Below, piece after piece: positions 45,431 through 53,353 of a DNA stretch of 64,000 bases. The number at the start of each line of letters is the position of its first letter. Positions within the stretch are counted from its first letter, which is position 1. The stretch comes from Streptomyces sp. GQFP (GTDB lineage: Bacteria > Actinomycetota > Actinomycetes > Streptomycetales > Streptomycetaceae), in contig NZ_CP089312.1 of NCBI RefSeq assembly GCF_021545335.1, positions 4,154,001 through 4,218,000 of the forward strand, in the 5' to 3' direction. A program made the position numbers and the translations under genes. The notes beneath the pieces are model-generated. The model was not told the DNA's origin and searched no databases. It saw only the letters and a list, made by a program, of their open reading frames with translations.

Positions 45431-46564
45431 TCACGATTCCGCCTTGCGGTGCACCCTCGCGACCCAGTCCGCCGGTTTGGCGATCTCCGCCTTCGTCGGG
45501 AGGGTGTTCGGGGAGGTCCAGACGCGGTTGAAGCCGTCCATGCCGACCTGGTCGACGACCGCGCGGACGAAGCGTTCGCCGTCCCGGTACTGCTTGAGTT
45601 TGGCATCGAGACCGAGCAGCTTGCGCAGCGCGAGGTCCAGGCGGGAGGCGCCCTTGGCCCGTCGTTGCTGGAATTTCTCCCGGATCTCGGCCACGGAGGG
45701 CACCACCGCGGGGCCCACTCCGTCCATCACGAAATCGGCGTGCCCCTCCAGGAGGGACATGACCGCGGTGAGCCGGCCGAGGATCTCCCGCTGGGCCGGC
45801 GTCTGCACCAGCTCGACCAGGGAACGTCCGCCGTCGTCCTCCTCGCCCTCCGGCCGGCCGCCCGCGAGGGACTGCGCAGCCTCCCTGATGCGCTCCAGGA
45901 ACGTCATGGGGTCGACGTCGGTCTCCCCCAAGAACGACTGGATTTCGCCCTCCAGGTGGTCGCGCAGCCAGGGCACGCCGGTGAACTGGGTGCGGTGCGT
46001 CTCCTCGTGCAGACACACCCAGAGCCGGAAGTCGTGGGGCTGTACGTCGAGTTCGCGCTCCACGTGCACGATGTTCGGCGCGACGAGGAGCAGCCGGCCG
46101 CCGCCATTGGCGCCCGCCGGGAGTTCGCGGGTGGCCGGTGCGAAGGTCTCGTACTGGCCGAGAACCCGCGACGACAGGAACGACAGCAGCATCCCCAGTT
46201 CGACGCCGGTGACCTTGCCGCCGACCGCGCCGAGCACGGCCCCGCCCGGTGAACTCCCGCGCCGTTCCTCCATCTTGCCGAGCAGCGGCCTGAGCACCTC
46301 ACGGAACCCGGCGACGTTCGCCCGCACCCAGCCCGGGCGGTCGACGACGAGTACGGGAGTGTCATGAACGGCGTCGGTCCCCATCCGGGTGAACCCCCGG
46401 ACGTGCTCCTCGGACGCCTTCGCGTGCCGCCGCAGCTCCGCGACGATGGCCCGGGCCTCGTCACGGCTCACCTCCGGGCCCGGCCTCACCAGCCGGGTCG
46501 CGGTCGCCACCGCGAGATTCCAGTCGACCATCCCAGCAGATGCCGCACCACCGATGCTCGTCAT
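45431..46564 (-). CDS. zincin-like metalloprotease family protein (DUF2342)
   Basis: This 377-residue protein belongs to an actinobacterial zincin-like family of uncertain function. The metal site is VCLHEETHRTQF (HExxH), with a further conserved VMSLLEGHADFVMDGVG about 80 residues on. No signal peptide is seen, so it is cytosolic. The family is conserved beside tilS/dacB in Streptomyces; whether it is an active protease is not settled. The ATG at 46564 is close to a tandem-repeat region that separates it from dacB. Confidence 0.87.
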   Translation of the reverse strand: MTSIGGAASAGMVDWNLAVATATRLVRPGPEVSRDEARAIVAELRRHAKASEEHVRGFTRMGTDAVHDTPVLVVDRPGWVRANVAGFREVLRPLLGKMEERRGSSPGGAVLGAVGGKVTGVELGMLLSFLSSRVLGQYETFAPATRELPAGANGGGRLLLVAPNIVHVERELDVQPHDFRLWVCLHEETHRTQFTGVPWLRDHLEGEIQSFLGETDVDPMTFLERIREAAQSLAGGRPEGEEDDGGRSLVELVQTPAQREILGRLTAVMSLLEGHADFVMDGVGPAVVPSVAEIREKFQQRRAKGASRLDLALRKLLGLDAKLKQYRDGERFVRAVVDQVGMDGFNRVWTSPNTLPTKAEIAKPADWVARVHRKAES

Positions 46565-46688
46565 GCGTCAACGGTACGTGAGCGGTGCCCTCCGGGGGCA
46601 GGGCAGTTCGGTGGGCAGGGGCCGGGGTCTGTTCGGGCTGCACCCGGCGTTGCAGGCTGTGCCCACCCGTTCCGCCCTGCGGAACGCC

Positions 46689-46766
46689 TGCCCACAGCGG
46701 TGCGGACCGGGCGCTGCCCACAGCGGTGCGGACCAGGCGCTGCCCACGGCGGTGAGGACCGGGTGC
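46689..46766. repeat. 26-bp tandem repeat, three copies
   Basis: Three head-to-tail copies at 46689-46714, 46715-46740 and 46741-46766 share TGCCCACAGCGGTGCGGACC as their start. Copy 2 differs from copy 1 at one position and copy 3 at a few; a degenerate fourth begins at 46767. They fill the gap of about 320 bp between dacB and the zinc-protease gene and encode no convincing protein. Confidence 0.85.
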
Positions 46767-46800
46767 TGCCCGCGCCGGGTGCGGGACTCACGCACGCCAG

Positions 46801-46870
46801 CAGGAGCGCCCCTTAGGGGCGCGGGGAACTGCGCGACCAGCCCCCACCGGCCCGCGGACGAAGAACCGCC
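46801..46870. repeat. stem-loop repeat, family 2 copy 2 (probable terminator)
   Basis: The hairpin GCGCCCC-TTA-GGGGCGC (46806-46822) and the conserved tail GGGGAACTGCGCGACCAGCC lie directly downstream of the dacB stop. The loop change (TTA in place of AAA) preserves the stem. Confidence 0.8.
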
Positions 46871-46882
46871 CAGCCGGCGAAG

Positions 46883-48634
46883 CTACCCGCAGCCGCACGC
46901 CGCCAGTGCCGTAGCCGTGCGGTCCAAGGCCGCCTGGGCCTCTGTCGGGCTGGTCGTGTTCGCTGCCAGGAAGGCGAAGGCGAGGAGGCGGCCGTCTCGG
47001 TCCACTACCGTGCCCGCGAGGGCGTTCACGCCGGTCAGGGTGCCCGTCTTGGCTCGTACGACGCCTGCCGCGCCGTCCGTGTAGCGGGCGCTGAGGGTGC
47101 CTGTGAAGCCTGCCACCGGAAGGCCCGTGAGGGCTGCGCGGAGGTCGGGGCGGGACGGGTCGCCGGCCTTGGCCAGGAGGGCCGTGAGGAGGTCCGGGGT
47201 GAGGCGGTCGGCGCGGTTCAGGCCGCTGCCGTCCGCGAAGCGGGCACCGGTCATGGGCAGGCCCAGCTTCTTCAGTTGGGCGTGGATCGCCTTGGCGCCG
47301 CCCGCGAAGTCGGGCCGGGTCTTCGTCGCCAGCGCCGTCTGACGCGCCAGGGCCTCCGCGAGGTCGTTGTCGCTGTTGGTCAGCATGCGCTCGACCAGGG
47401 CCGAGAGCGGCGGTGACGAGACCTTCGCGAGGGTGCCCGCGCGGCCCGTGGCCTTGGACGGGCCCGGGGACGTCGTCTTGATGCCGTGCTTCGCCAGCAG
47501 GGCCGCGAACGTGCGGGTCGCGGCCGCCGCCGGGTCGGTGACGCGCGGCGCCGGTCCGCTCGTCGAGTCGTCCGTGCGGGCCTCGTCGGCCATCAGGGCG
47601 CTGACCGGGGCGAGGTTGTCGTTGACCCCGATCGGGTGGAGTTCCTCGCCCGCGTAGAGCGTGGTGTCGTACGACAGCGTCACCTGGCGTACGCCGCGCT
47701 TCTTGAGGGCGGCGGCCGTCGAGTCGGCCAGGGTACGCAGACTGGCCCAGCCCTCCGGGTCCGTACGGGCCGTCAGGGTGGGGTCGCCGCCGCCGACCAG
47801 GACGAGTTCGTTCGTGTCGGGCTCCAGGGCGGCCCGGGTGGTGAGGCGGTGGTCGGCGCCCATCGCGGAGAGCGCGGCGACAGCCGTGGCGATCTTCGTG
47901 GTCGAGGCGGGGACGAGCGCCTCCCCGGCGCCCAGGCCGTACAGGCGCTTCCCGGTGGCCACGTCGACGACGGCGGCCGTACGGCGGGTGCCGAGCGCCG
48001 GGTTCTTCAGCAGCGGGTCCAGAACGGCCGCGAGGGCGCTTCCCGCAGGGGCCGCCTTCAGGGTGCCGGTGGCGCTGCCGAGGCCTGCCAGCACGGAGGG
48101 GGCGCTCGGCGCGGGTGCGGGCGCCCCGGCCGACGTACCGGAGGTACCGGATGTATCGGACGTATCAGAATTACGACCGTGATCTGTACCACCAGATCGC
48201 TCCTGTACGGCCGCCCAGTCCCGCTCCGCCGTACGCTGACCGGAGGAGTCCCAGGGGCCGGCGGCGGTCACCACGCCGGCGGTCAACGCCAGTCCGGCGG
48301 TGGCGGCGCCCGCGGTGTACTGCCAGGTCCGCGGCAGTGTCGTCAGTGTCCTGAGGTTCTTCGGCCTCGGGAGAGCGGCGAGCTTCGGTGCCACGGCCCG
48401 TGTGATGCGCGTGACCCGCGGTTTCACGGCGGCTGTGGCTCGTCCGGCCCGTTCGAGTTGTGGCCTGACCGTCGCCGTCGCTCGTTCGAGTTGTGGCTTC
48501 ACAGCCGCTCTGGCCCGTACGAGCTGCGGTTTCACCGTTGCCCTGGCACGGGTGAGACGCGGTCGTACGGTCCGCGCCAGCCGCGCCACACGCGGCCTCG
48601 CGGCCCGCCAAGGCCTCAGCTCTGGCACGAACAC
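46883..48634 (-). CDS. dacB: D-alanyl-D-alanine carboxypeptidase/endopeptidase (PBP4/DacB family) with basic repeat domain
   Basis: This 583-residue class C penicillin-binding protein trims peptidoglycan peptides. The active-site motifs are PASTTKIATA (SxxK), TNSDNDLAE (SxN) and RAKTGTLTG (KTG). One TM helix (about 107-128) separates a very basic cytoplasmic region from a Ser/Thr/Ala linker (about 135-185) and the catalytic domain. The cytoplasmic region (about 20-88) is built of 11-residue repeats such as ATVKPQLVRAR and AAVKPQLERAT, encoded by 33-bp DNA repeats. It is divergent from ppa, and repeat family 2 follows its stop. Confidence 0.93.
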   Translation of the reverse strand: MFVPELRPWRAARPRVARLARTVRPRLTRARATVKPQLVRARAAVKPQLERATATVRPQLERAGRATAAVKPRVTRITRAVAPKLAALPRPKNLRTLTTLPRTWQYTAGAATAGLALTAGVVTAAGPWDSSGQRTAERDWAAVQERSGGTDHGRNSDTSDTSGTSGTSAGAPAPAPSAPSVLAGLGSATGTLKAAPAGSALAAVLDPLLKNPALGTRRTAAVVDVATGKRLYGLGAGEALVPASTTKIATAVAALSAMGADHRLTTRAALEPDTNELVLVGGGDPTLTARTDPEGWASLRTLADSTAAALKKRGVRQVTLSYDTTLYAGEELHPIGVNDNLAPVSALMADEARTDDSTSGPAPRVTDPAAAATRTFAALLAKHGIKTTSPGPSKATGRAGTLAKVSSPPLSALVERMLTNSDNDLAEALARQTALATKTRPDFAGGAKAIHAQLKKLGLPMTGARFADGSGLNRADRLTPDLLTALLAKAGDPSRPDLRAALTGLPVAGFTGTLSARYTDGAAGVVRAKTGTLTGVNALAGTVVDRDGRLLAFAFLAANTTSPTEAQAALDRTATALAACGCG

Positions 48635-48713
48635 CAGCCCCTTTCGCGATCACACTCCGGCGTGAGGGACACTTAACCACCAGAACTATGTGCTGATCAT
48701 GGAGGAGCCACCG

Positions 48714-49205
48714 GTGGAGTTCGACGTCACGATCGAGATTCCGAAGGGTTCGCGGAACAAGTACGAGGTGGACCACGAGACCGGTCGGATCCGCCTGGAC
48801 CGTCGCCTCTTCACCTCGACCAGTTACCCGGCCGACTACGGCTTCGTCGAGAACACCCTCGGCGAGGACGGCGACCCGCTGGACGCGCTGGTCATCCTGG
48901 ACGAGCCGACCTTCCCCGGGTGCCTCATCCAGTGCCGTGCGATCGGCATGTTCCGGATGACGGACGAGGCCGGCGGCGACGACAAGCTGCTGTGCGTGCC
49001 CGCGCACGACCCGCGCGTGGAGCACCTCCGGGACATCCACCACGTGTCGGAGTTCGACCGGCTGGAGATCCAGCACTTCTTCGAGGTCTACAAGGACCTG
49101 GAGCCCGGCAAGTCCGTCGAGGGCGCCAACTGGGTGGGCCGCGCGGACGCCGAGGCCGAGATCGAGCGGTCGTACAAGCGACTGAAGGAGCAGGGCGGCC
49201 ACTGA
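48714..49205 (+). CDS. ppa: inorganic pyrophosphatase
   Basis: This 163-residue family I soluble pyrophosphatase drives biosynthesis by removing PPi. The metal-binding signature is DGDPLDALV, with FDVTIEIPKGSRNKYEVD at the start and YPADYGFVENT before it. The GTG at 48714 has GGAGGAG at a good distance and gives the usual length. It is followed by a perfect 15-bp terminator hairpin. Confidence 0.96.
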   Translation: MEFDVTIEIPKGSRNKYEVDHETGRIRLDRRLFTSTSYPADYGFVENTLGEDGDPLDALVILDEPTFPGCLIQCRAIGMFRMTDEAGGDDKLLCVPAHDPRVEHLRDIHHVSEFDRLEIQHFFEVYKDLEPGKSVEGANWVGRADAEAEIERSYKRLKEQGGH

Positions 49206-49228
49206 GGCCCCTCCAGCCCCGTCACGCT

Positions 49229-49262
49229 GAACGGGCCGCACGCGTGCGCGTGCGGCCCGTTC
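49229..49262 (+). terminator. terminator after ppa
   Basis: GAACGGGCCGCACGC and its perfect complement enclose a 4-nt loop (GTGC). It starts 24 nt past the ppa stop. Confidence 0.9.
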
Positions 49263-49320
49263 GTGTGTCTGTGCGCATACTGAGGCGTACTGAAAGGGCG
49301 TGCGCAGGGAGCGATACGGA

Positions 49321-51018
49321 GTGACGGAAGAGGACCGCAAGCCGCCGTCGGACGAGGCCAGGGGCGTCTTCACGGTTCCCCTCGTGGGCGGTACGACCGG
49401 CGGTGGTGACGGGGATTCGTCCACGACCTCCGAGTTCGCGCTTCCCGAGGGGCTGGCTCCGCCGAAGCCCGTCGCCGGGGAGTCCGAGACCACCTCCGAG
49501 TTCGCCCTGCCGGAGGGGCTCGACGTCCCGCATCCGCCGGGCGGCGACAGCGAGGGCTCCGCCTTCAGCACCCCGCGTACGTACCGGGCGCCCGCGTTCA
49601 CACCGCCCAGCGGGATCCCTGTGGTGAGTCTCACCAAGGACGTGCCCTGGCAGGACCGGATGCGCACGATGCTGCGGATGCCGGTGGCCGAGCGGCCCGC
49701 GCCGGAGCGGCTGCAGAAGGCGGCCGAGGAGGGCGGGCCGGCCGTCCCGCGCGTGCTCGACCTGACGCTGCGCATCGGCGAGCTGCTGCTCGCGGGCGGC
49801 GAGGGCGCCGAGGACGTGGAGGCGGCCATGTTCGCCGTCTGCCGGTCCTACGGCCTCGACCGCTGCGAGCCGAACGTCACCTTCACCCTGCTGTCGATCT
49901 CGTACCAGCCCTCGCTCGTCGACGACCCCGTGACGGCGTCACGGACGGTCCGGCGCCGGGGCACCGACTACACGCGCCTGGCGGCCGTCTACCGGCTCGT
50001 GGACGACCTGAGCGACCCGGAGACCGCCCCGTCGCTGGAAGAGGCCTACGGGCGCCTCGCGGAGATCCGGCGCAACCGGCACCCGTATCCCGGCTGGGGG
50101 CTCACCGTGGCCGCCGGGCTGCTCGCGGGCGCCGCCTCCGTGCTCGTCGGCGGCGACCTGGTGGTGTTCGTGGCGGCGGCGCTCGGCGCGATGCTGGGCG
50201 ACCGGCTGGCGTGGCTGTGCGCGGGGCGCGGGCTGCCGGAGTTCTACCAGTTCACGGTGGCCGCGATGCCGCCGGCCGCGATGGGGGTCGCGCTGACGCT
50301 CGCGGACGTGGACGTGAAGGCGTCCGCGGTGATCACCGGCGGGCTGTTCGCGCTGCTGCCCGGGCGGGCGCTGGTGGCCGGGGTGCAGGACGGGCTGACC
50401 GGGTTCTACATCACCGCGTCCGCGCGCCTGCTGGAGGTCATGTACTTCTTCGTGGGCATCGTCGTCGGGGTGCTGCTGATTCTGTACTTCGGGGTCGAGC
50501 TCGGCGCCGAGCTCAATCCGGACGCCGCACTGGGGACGGCTGAGCCGCTGTTGCAGATCGGCGCCTCCATGCTGCTGTCGCTGACCTTCGCGGTCATGCT
50601 CCAGCAGGAACGATCCACCGTGCTCGTCGTGACGCTCAACGGGGGTGTCGCCTGGACCGTGTACGGCGCGATGCACGACACCGGTGAGTTCTCGCCGGTG
50701 GCGTCGACCGCCGTCGCGGCGGGGCTGGTGGGGTTGTTCGGGCAGTTGCTGTCGCGGTACCGGTTCGCGTCGGCGCTGCCGTACACCACCGCGGCGATCG
50801 GGCCCCTGTTGCCAGGGTCGGCCACGTATTTCGGGCTGTTGTCGATCGCGCAGAACGATATGGACGCGGGGTTGGTGTCGTTGGCGAAAGCGGCGGCGCT
50901 GTCGATGGCTATTGCCATCGGGGTGAATCTGGGGTCGGAGATCTCGCGGTTGTTCCTGAGGTTGCCCAGCGGGGCCGCTGGGGGGCGCAGGGCCGCCAAG
51001 CGAACCCGCGGGTTCTGA
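49321..51018 (+). CDS. threonine/serine exporter ThrE family protein
   Basis: This 565-residue protein combines the ThrE N-terminal domain (about 145-390) and the DUF3815-type C-terminal TM domain (about 410-545). Together they have about ten TM helices. The characteristic segment is LDLTLRIGELLLAGGEGAEDVEAAM, cited as a landmark. Export of threonine or serine is the family function. The 110-residue N-terminal extension is cytosolic and low-complexity, with TTSEFALPEGL repeated twice. The GTG at 49321 has GGAGC just upstream. Repeat family 2 lies past its stop. Confidence 0.9.
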   Translation: MTEEDRKPPSDEARGVFTVPLVGGTTGGGDGDSSTTSEFALPEGLAPPKPVAGESETTSEFALPEGLDVPHPPGGDSEGSAFSTPRTYRAPAFTPPSGIPVVSLTKDVPWQDRMRTMLRMPVAERPAPERLQKAAEEGGPAVPRVLDLTLRIGELLLAGGEGAEDVEAAMFAVCRSYGLDRCEPNVTFTLLSISYQPSLVDDPVTASRTVRRRGTDYTRLAAVYRLVDDLSDPETAPSLEEAYGRLAEIRRNRHPYPGWGLTVAAGLLAGAASVLVGGDLVVFVAAALGAMLGDRLAWLCAGRGLPEFYQFTVAAMPPAAMGVALTLADVDVKASAVITGGLFALLPGRALVAGVQDGLTGFYITASARLLEVMYFFVGIVVGVLLILYFGVELGAELNPDAALGTAEPLLQIGASMLLSLTFAVMLQQERSTVLVVTLNGGVAWTVYGAMHDTGEFSPVASTAVAAGLVGLFGQLLSRYRFASALPYTTAAIGPLLPGSATYFGLLSIAQNDMDAGLVSLAKAAALSMAIAIGVNLGSEISRLFLRLPSGAAGGRRAAKRTRGF

Positions 51019-51060
51019 TGCCGGGCGCCTAGGAGCTCGGGGGGTTCTGTTGTGTCGCGG

Positions 51061-51120
51061 GTGCGGGGGCGTTGTGGCTTGTCGCGCAGTTCCCCGCGCC
51101 CCTTTGGGGCGCGTCCCGGC
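51061..51120. repeat. stem-loop repeat, family 2 copy 3 (inverted; probable terminator)
   Basis: On the minus strand it reads as copies 1 and 2: the hairpin GCGCCCC-AAA-GGGGCGC (51096-51112 on plus), then GGGGAACTGCGCGACAAGCC. It sits between the convergent ThrE-like and DedA genes. Confidence 0.8.
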
Positions 51121-51125
51121 GCGGG

Positions 51126-51971
51126 TCAGTTCTGGGGGTAGCCGTTGTTCTGGTTCTGGTTGCCGTAGGGGTACTGCTGCTGGGGCTGCTGCTGGTAGCC
51201 GTAGTCCGGGTTGTACGGGTACTGCTGGGCGTATTGCTGGGCGTAGCCCTGGTCGTCGTTCTGCTGCTGGGCCGGGGGGATTCGGCGGAGCTGGGTTGTC
51301 GCGTCGTCCATCGGCGTCGGCGGAGCCGGGGGCTGCTGGGGCGGGTTCTTCTTGGCCTTGCTGCGGGCTCGGGCGAACTCGATGATGATCGGGACGACCG
51401 AGATGAAGACGATCAGCAGCAGGATCGGCTCGATGTTCTTCTTCACGAACTCGATGTCGCCGAGCACCGCGCCGAGCACGGTGACGCCCGCGCCCCACAG
51501 GACGCCGCCGATGACGTTGAAGATGAGGAACGAGCGGTACTTCATGCCGCTGACGCCGGCGATGATCGGCGTGAACGTGCGCACGATGGGCACGAAGCGG
51601 GCCAGGACCAGGGACTTCGGCCCGTACTTCTCGAAGAACTCGTGGGCCTTGGTGACGTTCTCCTGTTTGAAGAGCCGGGAGTCCGGGCGGCTGAAGAGCG
51701 ACGGTCCGACCTTCTTGCCGAACATGTAGCCCGCCTGGTCACCGAGGATCGCGGCGACGCAGATCAGGGCGACCGCCCCCCACAGGGGGAAGTCCAGCGT
51801 GCCCGAGGTGATCAGCAGGCCCGCCGTGAACAGCAGCGAGTCACCCGGCAGGAAGAAGCCGATGAGCAGGCCGGACTCGGCGAACACGATCAGGAGCAGG
51901 CCCCAGATGCCGAACTGGTCCAGCAGATAGTCCGGGTCCAGCCAGCTCGGTCCAAGGGCAAGCGTCGTCAC
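51126..51971 (-). CDS. DedA family membrane protein with Gln/Asn/Tyr-rich tail
   Basis: This 281-residue member of the DedA/SNARE-associated family (lipid scramblase-like; polyprenyl-phosphate or PE recycling in characterised members) has about five hydrophobic segments. The conserved motifs are FAESGLLIGFFLPGDSLL, GDQAGYMFGKKVG and VLARFVPIVRTFTPIIAGV, given as landmarks. After residue 215 a cytosolic tail of about 65 residues turns very rich in Q, N, Y and P (QGYAQQYAQQYPYNPDY). The GTG at 51971 has GGAGC upstream; a longer frame is rejected. Confidence 0.93.
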   Translation of the reverse strand: MTTLALGPSWLDPDYLLDQFGIWGLLLIVFAESGLLIGFFLPGDSLLFTAGLLITSGTLDFPLWGAVALICVAAILGDQAGYMFGKKVGPSLFSRPDSRLFKQENVTKAHEFFEKYGPKSLVLARFVPIVRTFTPIIAGVSGMKYRSFLIFNVIGGVLWGAGVTVLGAVLGDIEFVKKNIEPILLLIVFISVVPIIIEFARARSKAKKNPPQQPPAPPTPMDDATTQLRRIPPAQQQNDDQGYAQQYAQQYPYNPDYGYQQQPQQQYPYGNQNQNNGYPQN

Positions 51972-52119
51972 TGTTCCGGGCTCCTGGTGCTTGGCAGAGA
52001 TGAGCAGAGAATTGAGTGGGGCAAAGCTATCAACGCATCGTGCCCCCTCCAGGTTCCAACAGCTTCCATGCGCCACTCCAGGGTGCGCTGTGCGGGAACT
52101 GGGGCCACCCTGTGAGGTT

Positions 52120-52485
52120 ATGGGCATCGAAGAGTACGGCGGCGGCCAGGGACCTGAGTCGGACGTCCTGGTCGTGACGACGAACGACGTACCCGGTCGC
52201 CGGGTCGAGCGGGTCATCGGTGAGGTCTTCGGGCTGACCGTGCGGTCGCGGCATCTCGGCAGCCAGATCGGGGCCGGGCTGAAGTCGATGATCGGCGGCG
52301 AGCTGAAGGGGCTGACCAAGACGCTGGTGGAGACCCGCAATCAGGCCATGGAGCGGCTCGTCGAGCAGGCACGCGCGCGTGGCGCCAACGGGGTCCTCGC
52401 CTTTCGCTTCGACGTGACCGAGGCGGCCGACGTGGGCACGGAGGTCTGCGCGTACGGGACCGCGGTGGTCCTGGTCCGGGAGTAG
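52120..52485 (+). CDS. YbjQ/UPF0145 family protein
   Basis: This 121-residue protein belongs to the YbjQ (heavy-metal-binding-like) family. Typical pieces are VLVVTTNDVPGRRVERVIGEV, FGLTVRSRHLGSQIGAGL and ARARGANGVLAFRFDV. The family forms pentameric rings; function is unknown. The ATG at 52120 has GAGG three nt upstream, and a longer in-frame start at 51991 would be unconserved. The TAG stop lies in the loop of a perfect hairpin that also serves tipA. Confidence 0.88.
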   Translation: MGIEEYGGGQGPESDVLVVTTNDVPGRRVERVIGEVFGLTVRSRHLGSQIGAGLKSMIGGELKGLTKTLVETRNQAMERLVEQARARGANGVLAFRFDVTEAADVGTEVCAYGTAVVLVRE

Positions 52486-52496
52486 TCCCGGACCAG
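52471..52496. terminator. bidirectional terminator spanning a stop codon
   Basis: CTGGTCCGGGA and its perfect complement enclose the loop GTAG. The YbjQ-family gene's TAG stop (52483-52485) is within that loop, and tipA's stop is 8 nt beyond on the other strand. Confidence 0.85.
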
Positions 52497-52503
52497 GAGA
52501 TCC

Positions 52504-52938
52504 CTATGCGGTGTGCCGGGCCGCGTTCGCCGTGATCGCCTCCCTGAGGTGTTCGGCGAGGCCCGGGCGCATGGAGTCGTAGAACTCCTTGAAGCGTTCG
52601 TCCGAGACGTACATCTCGGCGAGGCCCCGGTGGAGCTCGTACGTGCATGCGTAGAACCACTGGGTGATGTGCTGCCGGTGTTCCTCGGCCAGGGCCATGG
52701 CGGCCTCGCCGGACGAGGGCTCACCGGCGGCCATCAGGGCGTCGTAGCGCTCGCCCCAGGAGGTCACCTCGGCCTGCATGCGCTTCCAGTCGTCCTTGGT
52801 GTAGGCGGCGGCGCGGCGCTGCGACTCCGCGTAGGCCTCCGTGCCGCCCCAGCGGCGCTCGGCCTCCTCCGCGTGTGCCTCCGGGTCCTTGTCGCCGAAG
52901 ACCTCGAACTTCTCCTCGGGTGTCAGGTTGATGCCCAT
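52504..52938 (-). other. internal translation start giving TipAS
   Basis: The in-frame ATG at 52938 (Met110 of TipAL) has its own ribosome site, GGAGG, 8 nt upstream within the coding sequence. It yields a 144-residue protein, the known size of TipAS, the free thiopeptide-sequestering domain. Confidence 0.85.
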
Positions 52939-53265
52939 TCTGCGTGCCTCCATGGCGTGCTCCACGGCCGCCGCCATCTTCTGGAGCCGTTCGATCCGGG
53001 CGGTCAGCAGCTCGTGCTGGCGGCGCAACTGCGCGCGCGGGTCCGCCTTCGGGTCGTCCAGCAGGGCGGCGACCTCGTCGAGCGGGAAGCCGAGCTCCCG
53101 GTAGAACAGGATCTGCTGCAGCCGGTCGAGGTCGGCGTCGCCGTAGCGCCGGTGGCCCGCGTGGCTGCGCTCGCTGGGTACGAGCAGGCCGATCTCGTCG
53201 TAGTGGTGCAGGGTGCGCACCGTGACGCCGGCGAAACCGGCGACCTGGCCGACCGAGTAGCTCAT
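52504..53265 (-). CDS. tipA: MerR-family thiopeptide-responsive regulator TipA (TipAL)
   Basis: TipAL is the 253-residue MerR activator of the thiostrepton-inducible tipA promoter. The N-terminal MerR helix-turn-helix (about 1-70, GQVAGFAGVTVRTLHHYDEIG) and a coiled-coil dimer helix (about 75-109) precede the C-terminal TipAS antibiotic-binding domain (110-253). TipAS covalently traps thiopeptides through a cysteine; one is visible in WFYACTYELH. An internal start makes TipAS alone (52938). The ATG at 53265 gives exactly the known length, and the autoregulated promoter with a 19-bp spacer is present upstream. Confidence 0.97.
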   Translation of the reverse strand: MSYSVGQVAGFAGVTVRTLHHYDEIGLLVPSERSHAGHRRYGDADLDRLQQILFYRELGFPLDEVAALLDDPKADPRAQLRRQHELLTARIERLQKMAAAVEHAMEARRMGINLTPEEKFEVFGDKDPEAHAEEAERRWGGTEAYAESQRRAAAYTKDDWKRMQAEVTSWGERYDALMAAGEPSSGEAAMALAEEHRQHITQWFYACTYELHRGLAEMYVSDERFKEFYDSMRPGLAEHLREAITANAARHTA

Positions 53266-53292
53266 CTCCGCTCCCTTCTGGGTACGCCCTTC

Positions 53293-53323
53293 ACGATGAA
53301 TCCTTACGTGGCGTGAGGTGCAA
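53293..53323 (-). promoter_or_regulatory. tipA promoter (MerR type, 19-bp spacer)
   Basis: On the minus strand TTGCAC (plus 53318-53323) and CATCGT (53293-53298) are separated by 19 bp, the over-long spacer that MerR regulators correct. The spacer holds the imperfect palindrome CCTCACG-CC-ACGTAAGG where TipAL is expected to bind. The layout matches the S. lividans ptipA, as I recall it. Confidence 0.85.
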
Positions 53324-53353
53324 GTCCCACGGCCCGGACCTACCGTCGTAGGC

